A stretch of DNA of 20,017 nt from Pseudomonadota bacterium (GCA_023399465.1 JAEWPB010000169.1:1-20017), one strand, 5' to 3'. Counted from the first letter of the stretch, positions 12,400 to 20,017 are shown. Numbers and translations are program-made. The notes: generated from the letters alone by a model not told the origin.

Positions 12400-13554
12400 T
12401 TGAAGAACAAAGAACGCCGGCCGGGACCGAAAACCGCCGCCGGCCACGCCGCGAGAGACCGGCATTCCGGCAAGCCGTCGGCCGCGGGCAAGTCGCGAAA
12501 CCGGCCACAATCGAAACCGGCGTCATTTGCCGACGAAGGCCGCTCCGAGCATAAGCGTCCCCCTGCCTCCAAGGCGGCAGCGGAAGCGCAAACCGGCGGC
12601 ACCGAGGCGGCTTCGCGCCCGCTGATGGCGCGTAGCGGCGAGCGGCCCGCCGAACGGGTGCCCGTCATCCTCGAATCGCTCGGGGCAGGGGACTTTCACC
12701 TGATCGACAGCGGCAACGGACTGAAGCTCGAGCAATACGGTCCCTACCGGATCGTGCGTCCCGAAGCGCAGGCCTTGTGGCAGCCGACGCTGCCCTCCCA
12801 CGTCTGGGAACATGCCGACGCTATCTTTACCGGGGACACCGACGAGGACGGCATGGGACGCTGGCGTTTCCCGCGTGAGGCCCTTGGCGAGACCTGGCCG
12901 CTGTCGCTGCTCGGGATCGAATTCCTCGGGCGCTTCACCGCCTTCCGGCATGTCGGTGTGTTTCCCGAGCAGATCGTTCACTGGAGCTGGATGAAGGATC
13001 AGATCGAGGCGGCCGACCGTCCGTTGAAGGTGCTGAATCTCTTCGGCTATACCGGCGTTGCGTCGCTGGTGGCGGCAGCCGCCGGTGCCGAGGTGACGCA
13101 TGTCGATGCCTCGAAAAAGGCAATCGGCTGGGCGCGTGAAAACCAGTCCCTCGGTCGCCTCGACAAATTGCCGATCCGCTGGATCTGCGAGGATGCGATG
13201 AAGTTCATCCAGCGCGAGGAACGTCGCGGCAATCGCTACGATATCATCCTCACCGATCCGCCGAAGTTCGGCCGTGGTCCGAACGGAGAGGTCTGGCATC
13301 TGTTCGACCATCTGCCGCTGATGCTCGACATCTGCCGCGAGATTCTCTCTCCGCGGGCAGTCGGGCTGGTGCTGACCGCCTATTCCATCCGTGCGAGTTT
13401 CTATTCCATTCACGAGCTGATGCGCGACACCATGCGCGGAAGCGGCGGCGTGGTGGAATCGGGAGAACTCGTCATCCGCGAGGCCGGTCTCGATGGCAAG
13501 ACGCCGGGCCGCGCCCTTTCGACTTCGCTCTTCAGCCGCTGGGTACCGAAATGA
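12400..13554 (+). CDS. Class I SAM-dependent RNA methyltransferase (COG1092/RlmI-like)
   Basis: A 384-residue predicted methyltransferase. The catalytic domain has motif I VLNLFGYTGVASLVAAAAGAE (from residue 211), the acidic motif II THVDASKKAIGWARENQ, and YDIILTDPPKFGRG (DPPKF at 286-290), as in the RlmI group of 23S rRNA cytosine methyltransferases. The PUA domain that RlmI carries at its N-terminus is not obvious. Residues 1-80 are instead a basic, Ala/Lys/Arg/Pro-rich tail that looks disordered and could bind RNA. The exact target base is unknown. The start is the TTG at 12400 preceded by GCGGAAG; ATG 12625 (residue 76) is the main alternative and would remove the tail. Its stop overlaps the start of the next gene (ATGA), indicating translational coupling. 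Confidence 0.88.
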   Translation: MKNKERRPGPKTAAGHAARDRHSGKPSAAGKSRNRPQSKPASFADEGRSEHKRPPASKAAAEAQTGGTEAASRPLMARSGERPAERVPVILESLGAGDFHLIDSGNGLKLEQYGPYRIVRPEAQALWQPTLPSHVWEHADAIFTGDTDEDGMGRWRFPREALGETWPLSLLGIEFLGRFTAFRHVGVFPEQIVHWSWMKDQIEAADRPLKVLNLFGYTGVASLVAAAAGAEVTHVDASKKAIGWARENQSLGRLDKLPIRWICEDAMKFIQREERRGNRYDIILTDPPKFGRGPNGEVWHLFDHLPLMLDICREILSPRAVGLVLTAYSIRASFYSIHELMRDTMRGSGGVVESGELVIREAGLDGKTPGRALSTSLFSRWVPK

Positions 13555-14411
13555 ACAACGAAACGCGAGATCATGGACCGCGCCGTGTCGGCCAGGTCAA
13601 GGAAATCACCAGCCTCGCCAATCCCATCATCAAGGACATCAAGGCGCTCAGCCAGAAGAAGACCCGCGACGAGACGAAATCCTTCATGGCCGAAGGCCTG
13701 AAGCTCGTCATCGATGCGCTGGAACTCGGCTGGAAGATCCACACCCTGGTGTTCAGCAAGGCGGCCAAGGGCAAGCCGGCGGTTGAACAGGTCGCGGCAA
13801 AGACCTTCGCTCATGGCGGGCTGGTGCTGGAAGTCAGCGAAAAGGTGATGGCGTCGATCACGCGGCGCGAAAATCCGCAAATGGTTGTCGGCATTTTCGA
13901 ACAACGCTGGATGCCGCTGCGCGATGTGCGTCCGCAGCAGGGGGAAACCTGGGTGGCGCTCGATCGGGTCCGCGATCCCGGCAATCTCGGTACCATCATC
14001 CGCACCGCGGATGCGGCCGGCGCCTCCGGGGTCATCCTCGTCGGCGAGACCACCGATCCGTTCTCGCTGGAAACGGTCCGCGCCACTATGGGGTCGGTTT
14101 TCGCCCTTCCGGTCATCAAGGCGAGCGCCGAGGAATTCCTTGCCTGGAAGAAGAGCTGCGGGGCCCAGGTGGTGGCTACCCATCTGGCAGGTTCCGTCGA
14201 TTACCGGACCATCGACTACAAGCGCAAGCCGGTGGTGCTGCTGATGGGCAACGAGCAATCCGGCCTCCCGGAGCAGCTGGCAAAGGAAGCCGATGCGCTT
14301 GCACGGATCCCGCAGGCGGGACGCGCCGATTCCCTCAACCTCGCGGTCGCGACCGCCGTCATGCTGTACGAAGCGCGCCGCCATCTGCTGGCGCTGGAAG
14401 GTCGCAAATGA
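13551..14411 (+). CDS. SpoU/TrmH family RNA 2'-O-methyltransferase
   Basis: A 286-residue SPOUT-class enzyme expected to methylate ribose 2'-OH in tRNA or rRNA. The N-terminal substrate-binding domain includes ITSLANPIIKDIKALSQKKTRDETKSFMAEGLKLV, typical of TrmH/RlmB relatives. The catalytic knot has motif 1 DRVRDPGNLGTIIRTADAAG (from residue 138; R151 is likely catalytic), motif 2 LLMGNEQSGLPE (230-241) and motif 3 IPQAGRADSLNLAVATAVMLYEA (253-275). The precise substrate, tRNA Gm or rRNA Gm, cannot be read from the sequence, so no symbol is given. It overlaps its neighbours by four bases at both ends (ATGA at 13551 and 14408), so it is translationally coupled between another RNA methyltransferase and lspA. 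Confidence 0.94.
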   Translation: MNNETRDHGPRRVGQVKEITSLANPIIKDIKALSQKKTRDETKSFMAEGLKLVIDALELGWKIHTLVFSKAAKGKPAVEQVAAKTFAHGGLVLEVSEKVMASITRRENPQMVVGIFEQRWMPLRDVRPQQGETWVALDRVRDPGNLGTIIRTADAAGASGVILVGETTDPFSLETVRATMGSVFALPVIKASAEEFLAWKKSCGAQVVATHLAGSVDYRTIDYKRKPVVLLMGNEQSGLPEQLAKEADALARIPQAGRADSLNLAVATAVMLYEARRHLLALEGRK

Positions 14412-14899
14412 GTGCCGGACGCGCGATGTTCTCGAGGCCGCTGCCGATCCTGGTTTTCGTGGTGCTGGCCGTGCTCGCCGACCAGCTGATCAAGGTCGCG
14501 GTCGAAGCCTATCTGCCGCTGCAGGAGGCCGTGCATGTGGTGCCGATGCTGGCGCTCTACCGCACCTACAATCTCGGCGTCGCTTTCTCTATGCTCTCGG
14601 GCATGGAAGGCTGGTTCATCGTCACCATGCGGTTGGCAATCGTCGCCTTCGTCCTCTGGCTCTGGCGCAAGACACCGGGTGATCGGTGGCTTGCCCATCT
14701 CGGCTTTGCAATGATCATTGCCGGAGCGATCGGAAACCTGCTCGATCGCTTCTTCTATGGTCACGTCGTCGACTACATCCTCTTCTACACGCAGACGTGG
14801 TCGTTCGCCGTGTTCAATCTGGCCGACAGTTTCATTACGCTCGGGGCAGGATGCGTCATCCTCGACGAGTTTTTTGGCGCCAAGCGCAAGAGTGCCTAA
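14408..14899 (+). CDS. lspA: Lipoprotein signal peptidase (signal peptidase II)
   Basis: A 163-residue inner-membrane aspartic protease. It cleaves the signal peptide of diacylglyceryl-modified prolipoproteins just before the lipidated cysteine. Four hydrophobic segments are visible, near residues 13-33, 68-86, 97-113 and 133-153. Conserved blocks are ADQLIK (24-29), TYNLGVAFS (53-61), GNLLDRFFYGHVVDYI (109-124) and FAVFNLADS (133-141). The two catalytic aspartates are probably D122 and D140, as in LspA of other bacteria. The ATG at 14408 overlaps the preceding stop, so translation is likely coupled to the SpoU-type methyltransferase. The hybrid kinase follows 55 bases downstream and may be read from the same message. 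Confidence 0.96.
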   Translation: MSAGRAMFSRPLPILVFVVLAVLADQLIKVAVEAYLPLQEAVHVVPMLALYRTYNLGVAFSMLSGMEGWFIVTMRLAIVAFVLWLWRKTPGDRWLAHLGFAMIIAGAIGNLLDRFFYGHVVDYILFYTQTWSFAVFNLADSFITLGAGCVILDEFFGAKRKSA

Positions 14900-14954
14900 A
14901 GTTTTAGCTGTTTGCTGAAAGCATTTGGAACGACCCGCATGTTAGACGGAACGC

Positions 14955-17246
14955 ATGAGCGATCTGGCAAACATCCGAAAGCGCCTGTCTTCAGCCTATA
15001 GCGAGCCGATATCGGATGGCGACGCGTTCGGGCATGGCCCGGAGTCCGGAGCGGATGGTGCCGCGACGTCCGTTACTGCGGAGCCTGTTGCGCGCGCTGG
15101 GGGCGAAAGCGACGGCCACCATCTCGGCCGCCAGGCACTGCGCATCTGGCTCGGCGGGGCAGGGGTCTTGGCCGGCAGTGCGGTGCTCTTCCTCGGCTAT
15201 TACAACGCGCTCTACGTCTTCAGTCTCGCCGTTGTGACTTTCGTGATCGCCTTTGCGGTGATCCATGGCCTTGAGCGGCTGGAAAAGCGCAGCGCCAATC
15301 GTGCGGTTGCGCGTTCCGGCGAACCGAGCGATGACGCCCGCCTGCTCTCGACGATCCACGACGCCCTCGGCGATATCGCCCTTACCCGCACGATGGACCG
15401 GCGCATCGTCCAGGCCAATGCGACCTTCAGGGAAATGACGCGGTGTCCGGTCCCGCAGGGGCTGACCTGCGAGGAAATCGGCCTGGCCTTCCGCCCGGGG
15501 GCGGTGCCGCACAATTTCGATGTCGAGATCGCCACGCCCTATGGCCAGCGCATCTTCGTCTGGCATGACATCATCACCCGCGACCCCGCCACCGGGCAGT
15601 TGCTGCTCCAGAGCATCGGGCGGGACGTGACCGACGAGCGGGTGAAGGCCCGCGCCCGCGAGGAGGCGAGGCTGAAGGCCGAGGACACCAGCGCCGCCAA
15701 GTCCCGCCTGCTCGCCACTGTCAGCCATGAGATCCGCACGCCGCTCAGCGGCATCCTCGGCATGAGCCATCTTCTCGGCCAGACCCGGTTGACCGCGGAG
15801 CAGAAGAACTATCTCGACGGCATAAGGCAATCCGGCAATGCGCTGGTGCAGCTGGTCGATGACCTGCTCGATTTCTCGACCATGGAGGTCGGCCGCTTCC
15901 AGTTGCGGCCGCGCGCCGAGGCGCTGCGCTCGTTGCTGGAAAGCGTCGTCGAGATGCTGGCCCACCGGGCGCACGAGAAGGGGATCGAGATCGGGGCCAC
16001 GGTTGCTGCCGACCTGCCCGACCTGATGAACTTCGATGCCGCGCGGTTGCGCCAGGTGCTTTTCAACGTCATCGGCAACGCGGTGAAGTTCACCAGCAAG
16101 GGCGGCGTGCTGATTTCCGCGGCGCGCGAGGATGGTGATGTCGTCATCACGGTGTCGGATACCGGGCCGGGCATGACCGCCAGGGAGACTGCTCGCATCT
16201 TCGGCGAGTTCGAGCAGGCCGGCAATGATCGCGACCGCAGCGCCGGGACCGGCCTCGGCCTGGCGATCTCCGCCCGCATCATGCGGGAATTCGGCGGCTC
16301 GCTGACCGTTTCCAGTGTCCGGGGGAAGGGCAGCGTGTTCACCGTGCGCTTTCCCGCGAGCGCCACCCATGCGACCCGCCGCCGCAACACCCGCAATACC
16401 ATCCTGAAGAATTCGATCGTCATGCTGCTTGCGCCGGCGGGGCCGGCCCGTGATGCGATCGCTGCCACGATCGCGACACTCGGGGGCGAATGCCATGTCG
16501 CCGCCGATGAAGGTGCCGCAGGCGTGCTTCTCGACAGGGCGGCGGCAATGGGATGGGCCTTCAGCGATATTATCGTCGACCACCGCATGGCGTTCCAGTT
16601 TGCCGATGACGTCGCCTACCGGCCGGATGTCCAGAGCGCCAGCCTCCGCAAAATCTTCCTCGTCAATCCGGAAGAGCGCAATTCGCAGCCGCAGGGCGTC
16701 TTCGATGCGTGGCTCATTCGGCCGCTTCGCGAACAGTCGCTGATCGACGTTCTTCGGGGCCGCATGCGCGGCATGGAAAAGCGCGATGCGCTGAACGACA
16801 ACCAGCCCATCCTCGGTCTTGCGGTTCCGCATGGAGCAGCGGCGACCGGGCTCGATATCCTTCTGGCTGAGGACGATCCGGTCAACGCCCTGCTGGTGAA
16901 GGCGATGCTGACGCGCGCCGGCCACCATGTACGCGCCGTTTCCGACTTCGAGGCGCTGCTCGATGCCGTCTGGAACGGTCAGGAAAAGCGGCCCGATATC
17001 GTGCTGACCGATTTCAACATGCCGGGCGGCGAGGGCCTGGAGATCCTGGCGCGCATCCGCGCTCACGAGCGTCGGGAAGCCCTGCCGGCCCTGCCGATCA
17101 TCGTGCTGACGGCGGACTACCGCGACGACCTGCGCCGCGACCTGCTGATGAACGGCGCCAATCTGGTATTGCCGAAACCCGCCGATCCGGACCGGCTGCT
17201 GGCAGACGTCGCCGCGCTTGCCGCACCTGCTTCCACCGGGCGTTGA
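14955..17246 (+). CDS. Hybrid sensor histidine kinase with pseudo-receiver and receiver domains
   Basis: A 763-residue hybrid kinase. Residues 1-60 are hydrophilic. Two transmembrane helices (about 63-81 and 84-104) are separated by only a few residues, so there is essentially no periplasmic sensor domain. A PAS-like region (about 130-225) follows, ending LLLQSIGRDVTDERV. HisKA has phosphoacceptor H258 in ATVSHEIRTPLSG. The ATPase domain shows N-box NVIGNAVKFT (371-380), G1 SDTGPGM (401-407) and G2 GTGLGLAIS (431-439). Residues 485-600 look like a degenerate receiver: the acidic pair is missing and the conserved lysine is replaced by arginine (IRPL), although D542 remains. A complete receiver at 633-753 has E639/D640/D641, phosphoacceptor D686 (VLTDFNMPG) and K741. 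The signal and partner are unknown; no response regulator is adjacent. The ATG at 14955 has GGA upstream. Confidence 0.93.
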   Translation: MSDLANIRKRLSSAYSEPISDGDAFGHGPESGADGAATSVTAEPVARAGGESDGHHLGRQALRIWLGGAGVLAGSAVLFLGYYNALYVFSLAVVTFVIAFAVIHGLERLEKRSANRAVARSGEPSDDARLLSTIHDALGDIALTRTMDRRIVQANATFREMTRCPVPQGLTCEEIGLAFRPGAVPHNFDVEIATPYGQRIFVWHDIITRDPATGQLLLQSIGRDVTDERVKARAREEARLKAEDTSAAKSRLLATVSHEIRTPLSGILGMSHLLGQTRLTAEQKNYLDGIRQSGNALVQLVDDLLDFSTMEVGRFQLRPRAEALRSLLESVVEMLAHRAHEKGIEIGATVAADLPDLMNFDAARLRQVLFNVIGNAVKFTSKGGVLISAAREDGDVVITVSDTGPGMTARETARIFGEFEQAGNDRDRSAGTGLGLAISARIMREFGGSLTVSSVRGKGSVFTVRFPASATHATRRRNTRNTILKNSIVMLLAPAGPARDAIAATIATLGGECHVAADEGAAGVLLDRAAAMGWAFSDIIVDHRMAFQFADDVAYRPDVQSASLRKIFLVNPEERNSQPQGVFDAWLIRPLREQSLIDVLRGRMRGMEKRDALNDNQPILGLAVPHGAAATGLDILLAEDDPVNALLVKAMLTRAGHHVRAVSDFEALLDAVWNGQEKRPDIVLTDFNMPGGEGLEILARIRAHERREALPALPIIVLTADYRDDLRRDLLMNGANLVLPKPADPDRLLADVAALAAPASTGR

Positions 17247-17289
17247 GATATCGGCGCAACAGGACGATCTTCATCCGGACTGCGCGCAA

Positions 17290-17322
17290 ATGTCACTTTT
17301 TCGTCGTAGAAAAGTGCTTTAT
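17290..17322 (+). promoter_or_regulatory. Putative Pho box and -10 element of olsB
   Basis: ATGTCAC (17290-17296), a TTTT spacer and TCGTCGT (17301-17307) resemble the PhoB box CTGTCAT-N4-CTGTCAT (5/7 and 4/7). Nine bases further on, CTTTAT (17317-17322) matches the rhizobial -10 CTATAT at 5 of 6. This is the geometry of PhoB-activated promoters. Transcription would start near 17329, before ATG 17357, which supports that start over ATG 17321. Confidence 0.5.
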
Positions 17323-17356
17323 GGCAAGTACTCCAACCGGCAGTGGAAGAATAGCC

Positions 17357-18238
17357 ATGACCATTGATCTCCAGAACCGTGGTAGTCTGGCTGAGAGTAT
17401 CCAGTCTGCATCGAATTCCTCACAGACAGCCGATTCGGCGGGCCTTCTGGGCAGGATAGGTTCGCTCGAAACCCGCCTTGCGCGGACGGCCGGGGAGATC
17501 GCTGCGGCGCAGGCGGTACGCTACCGCGTCTTCGTCGAGGAGATGCAGGCGCGGCTGTCGCCGGAGGCCATGCGCGCACGGCGCGATTCCGACAGCTGGG
17601 ACGAAATCTGCGATCACCTGCTGGTGCTCGATCGGGCGGTCGAAGGCGACGAGGAGGATCAGATCGTCGGGACCTACCGCATTCTGCGTCAGGAGGTGGC
17701 GATCTCCGCCGGAGGTTTCTATTCTGCATCGGAATTTGACATCGAGCCGTTGATTGCCCGGCATCCGGGCATCCGCTTCATGGAGCTCGGCCGCTCCTGC
17801 GTCCTTCCGGATTACCGCACGAAGCGCACCGTCGAACTGCTGTGGCAAGGCAACTGGGCCTATGCGCTCAAGCACGGGATCAGCGTCATGTTCGGCTGCG
17901 CCTCGCTGCCGGGGATCCAGCCGGAGCAGCACGCTCTGGCGCTTTCCTTCCTACACCACAACGCGCAGGCAAAGGGCGAATGGGCGGTAAGCGCCCTTCC
18001 GGCACTTTACCGCAACATGGACCTGATGCCCATCGAAGCCGTCAACCCGCGCAAGGCGCTCGGAGCGCTTCCTCCGCTGGTCAAGGGCTACCTGCGGCTC
18101 GGCGCGATGATCGGCTCGGGCGCGGTCGTCGATCACGCCTTCAACACCACCGACGTGCTGATCGTGCTGCCGATATCCAGCATTTCGGATCGTTACCTGA
18201 ACTATTACGGAGCGGATGCCGGCAGGTTCGCCAGCTGA
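17357..18238 (+). CDS. olsB: L-ornithine N(alpha)-acyltransferase (ornithine lipid synthesis)
   Basis: A 293-residue GNAT-related acyltransferase. OlsB transfers a 3-hydroxyacyl chain from acyl carrier protein to the alpha-amino group of ornithine, giving lyso-ornithine lipid that OlsA then completes. Supporting segments are AAQAVRYRVFVEEMQARLSP near residue 50, IVGTYRILRQEVA, FMELGRSCVLPDYRTKRTVELLWQGNWAYALKHGISVMFGCASLPG, and the C-terminal LRLGAMIGSGAVVDHAFNTTDVLIVLP, all typical of the OlsB/hemolysin-like acyltransferase family. The start is the ATG at 17357 with GGAAGAA upstream. ATG 17321 is possible but would fall inside the predicted -10 of a Pho-box promoter. Ornithine lipids replace phospholipids under phosphate limitation in rhizobia, under PhoB control. 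olsA is not in this window. Confidence 0.93.
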   Translation: MTIDLQNRGSLAESIQSASNSSQTADSAGLLGRIGSLETRLARTAGEIAAAQAVRYRVFVEEMQARLSPEAMRARRDSDSWDEICDHLLVLDRAVEGDEEDQIVGTYRILRQEVAISAGGFYSASEFDIEPLIARHPGIRFMELGRSCVLPDYRTKRTVELLWQGNWAYALKHGISVMFGCASLPGIQPEQHALALSFLHHNAQAKGEWAVSALPALYRNMDLMPIEAVNPRKALGALPPLVKGYLRLGAMIGSGAVVDHAFNTTDVLIVLPISSISDRYLNYYGADAGRFAS

Positions 18239-18263
18239 CGCTTCGGGAAACCCGGAACGCAAA

Positions 18264-18306
18264 AAGGCCCGCAGCGATCGAGATCTCGCTGCGGGCCTTG
18301 TTGTTT
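18264..18306. terminator. Bidirectional intrinsic terminator between olsB and maeB
   Basis: A perfect 14-bp GC-rich stem (18264-18277 with 18286-18299) and an 8-base loop. On the plus strand TTGTTT follows; on the minus strand the stem runs into five T residues (18265-18261 complement). It serves both convergent genes. Confidence 0.9.
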
Positions 18307-18320
18307 CGGACTATGCCGGC

Positions 18321-20017
18321 TCAGGCGCCGGCGTTATAGGCGGCGATGGCGGCCATGTTGACGATGTCGCTATCCTTCGCACCCATCGAGGTGATCTGGA
18401 CGGACTTGTCGAGACCGACGAGCAGCGGGCCGATGACGGTCGAGCCGCCCAGTTCCTGCAGCATCTTGGTGGAGATTGCGGCCGAGTGGATCGCCGGCAT
18501 CACCAGCACGTTGGCCGTGCCGGAAAGACGGCAGAACGGATACTGTTCCATGCGCTGGCTGTTCAGGGCAACGTCGCCCGCCATCTCGCCGTCATACTCG
18601 AAGTCGACGCGGCGCTTGTCGAGAATGCGGACCGCTTCGCGCAGGCGTTCGGAACGCTCGCCGGACGGATGGCCGAAGGTCGAGTAGGCTAGCATGGCGA
18701 CGCGTGGCTCATAGCCCATGCGCCGTGCGGTGCCGGCAGCCTCCTCGGCGATATCGGCCAGTTCTTCCGCCGTCGGCATGTCGTGCACGGCGGTGTCGGC
18801 GACGAACACGGTGCGACCGCGGCAGAGCGCCAGCGACACCCCGATCACCCGGTGGCCCGGCTTGGCGTCGATGCAGCGGCGGACGTCCTCGAGCGCAGTC
18901 GAGTAGTTGCGGGTGGTACCGGTCACCATCGCATCGGCGTCGCCCAGCGCCACCATGCAGGCGGCAAAGTGGTTGCGGTCGGTATTGATCAGCCGCTGGC
19001 AGTCGCGGAGCAGGTAGCCTTTGCGCTGCAGGCGGGCATAGAGATACTCGGTATAGGCTTCCACGCGATCGGAAATGCGGGCGTTGACGATCTCGATGCC
19101 GGCGCGGTTGAGATCGATGCCGGCCTTTTCGGCGGTGGCGCGGACCTGCTCGTCACGGCCAAGCAGGATCGCGGTGCCGAGCTGCTGGTTGGCGTAGGCG
19201 ATCGCCGCGCGCATGACCTGCTCTTCCTCGGCCTCGGCGAAGACGACACGCTTCGGCTGGCGGCGCACTCGCTCGTAGATGTGCTGCAGCGTCGAGGCGA
19301 TCGGATCGCGCCGGGCCGACAGCTCGAGCTGGTAGGCGGCGAGATCGGGGATCTGGCGGCGGGCGACGCCGCTGTCCATGGCTGCCTTGGCAACCGCCGT
19401 CGGGATGGCCGAGATCAGGCGCGGATCGAAGGGAACGGGGATGATGTATTGCGGGCCGAAGCGCGGACGGTTGCCCTGATAGGCGGCAGCAACGTCATCC
19501 GGCACGTCCTCGCGAGCAAGGCTTGCAAGCGCGCGGACGGCAGCGATCTTCATCTCGTCGTTGATCGTCGAGGCGCGCACGTCGAGTGCGCCGCGGAAGA
19601 TGTAGGGGAAGCCGAGAACGTTGTTGACCTGGTTCGGATAGTCCGAGCGGCCGGTCGCCATGATCGCGTCGTCGCGAATGCGGGCCACTTCCTCCGGGGT
19701 GATTTCCGGATCCGGGTTGGCCATCGCGAAGATGATCGGCCGGTCCGCCATCGAGCGGATCATCTCGTCGGTGAAAGCGCCTTTCTGCGACAGGCCGAAT
19801 ACCACGTCGGCGCCGACCATCGCGTCCTGCAGCGTGCGGTTGTCGGTCTTGACCGCATGCGCCGACTTCCACTGGTTCATGCCTTCCTTGCGACCCTGAT
19901 AGACCACGCCCTTGGTGTCGCAGAGAATGACGTTCTGCGGTGAAAAGCCCATCGACTTGACGAGTTCGACGCAGGCGATGCCGGCGGAGCCCGCCCCGTT
20001 GCACACCAGCGTCGCCG
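18321..20017 (-). CDS. maeB: MaeB-type malic enzyme fused to phosphotransacetylase-like domain (5' end outside window)
   Basis: About 565 C-terminal residues are visible; full-length relatives are about 760, so roughly 200 N-terminal residues with part of the catalytic site are missing. Malic enzyme oxidatively decarboxylates malate to pyruvate with NAD(P)+. The fragment begins in the nucleotide-binding fold with CNGAGSAGIACVELVKSMG and continues VILCDTKGVVYQGR, FGLSQKGAFTDEMI, IIFAMANPDPEITPEE and GRSDYPNQVNNVLGFPYIFRGALDVRAS. From about QHIYERVRRQPKRVVFAEAEEEQV to the end is a phosphotransacetylase-like domain; in this family it is generally regulatory, not an active acyltransferase. Rhizobia often have two such enzymes, NAD-dependent (Dme) and NADP-dependent (Tme), and I cannot tell which this is. 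The stop is a TGA at 18323-18321, beside a strong terminator. Confidence 0.94.
   Translation of the reverse strand, partial: ATLVCNGAGSAGIACVELVKSMGFSPQNVILCDTKGVVYQGRKEGMNQWKSAHAVKTDNRTLQDAMVGADVVFGLSQKGAFTDEMIRSMADRPIIFAMANPDPEITPEEVARIRDDAIMATGRSDYPNQVNNVLGFPYIFRGALDVRASTINDEMKIAAVRALASLAREDVPDDVAAAYQGNRPRFGPQYIIPVPFDPRLISAIPTAVAKAAMDSGVARRQIPDLAAYQLELSARRDPIASTLQHIYERVRRQPKRVVFAEAEEEQVMRAAIAYANQQLGTAILLGRDEQVRATAEKAGIDLNRAGIEIVNARISDRVEAYTEYLYARLQRKGYLLRDCQRLINTDRNHFAACMVALGDADAMVTGTTRNYSTALEDVRRCIDAKPGHRVIGVSLALCRGRTVFVADTAVHDMPTAEELADIAEEAAGTARRMGYEPRVAMLAYSTFGHPSGERSERLREAVRILDKRRVDFEYDGEMAGDVALNSQRMEQYPFCRLSGTANVLVMPAIHSAAISTKMLQELGGSTVIGPLLVGLDKSVQITSMGAKDSDIVNMAAIAAYNAGA

Noticed and set aside
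14991..17066. 691-codon open frame antisense to the hybrid kinase
   Set aside because: Its codons mirror a clearly conserved kinase on the other strand; the translated sequence has no recognisable domain. Long antisense frames are expected at this GC content.
17321..17356. Upstream ATG start for olsB at 17321
   Set aside because: It would overlap the predicted -10 element, lacks a good ribosome-binding site, and adds residues before the expected MTIDLQ start.
1..20017. CRISPR arrays, tRNA/rRNA genes, transposases, integrases, toxin-antitoxin or defence genes
   Set aside because: None were recognised on either strand; gene content and spacing look like conserved core chromosome.

Overview
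The window is a GC-rich, densely packed stretch of ordinary chromosome from an alphaproteobacterium, almost certainly of the family Rhizobiaceae (Rhizobium/Agrobacterium/Sinorhizobium group; the genus cannot be fixed from sequence alone). The main evidence is the classical rhizobial rpoN neighbourhood (lptC-lptA-lptB-rpoN-hpf-ptsN), the ornithine-lipid gene olsB with a Pho-box-like promoter, a fused malic enzyme/phosphotransacetylase-like protein, and promoter motifs resembling the rhizobial CTTGAC-N17-CTATAT consensus. No tRNA, rRNA, IS element, prophage, CRISPR array or other mobile signature was found.

Layout. (1) 1-2450, minus strand: rph, a small VOC/glyoxalase-fold gene, rdgB and the start of hemW form a tight operon. 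(2) 2502-4476, plus strand: hrcA (heat-shock repressor) and grpE (DnaK nucleotide-exchange factor), ended by a strong bidirectional terminator. (3) 4493-9792, minus strand: lptC, lptA, lptB (LPS transport), rpoN (sigma-54), hpf (long ribosome hibernation factor) and ptsN (EIIA-Ntr). rpoN and hpf each appear to have their own promoter, and a terminator lies between them. (4) 10027-11779, plus strand: sppA (signal peptide peptidase), ihfB (IHF beta) and a LapA-domain membrane protein. (5) 11815-12279, minus strand: a CoxG-like SRPBCC protein. (6) 12400-14899, plus strand: a translationally coupled set with ATGA overlaps, namely a COG1092-type RNA methyltransferase, a SpoU/TrmH-type RNA methyltransferase and lspA. 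(7) 14955-17246: a hybrid sensor histidine kinase with one degenerate and one intact receiver. (8) 17357-18238: olsB. (9) 18321-20017, minus strand: the C-terminal three quarters of a MaeB-type malic enzyme, convergent with olsB across a second strong terminator.

Themes. Several genes concern the envelope (lptCAB, lspA, sppA, lapA-like, olsB), RNA and translation (rph, hpf, two RNA methyltransferases), proteostasis (hrcA, grpE) and nitrogen/carbon signalling (rpoN, ptsN). I found no evidence of a wholly new system. The most interesting signals are regulatory: a near-consensus sigma-54 (-24/-12) element on the plus strand lying across the putative rpoN promoter, a Pho box placed correctly over an olsB -10 element, a branched RNA fold in the hpf leader, and a pseudo-receiver domain inside the hybrid kinase. 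Long open frames antisense to rpoN, the hybrid kinase and rph were judged to be composition artefacts.
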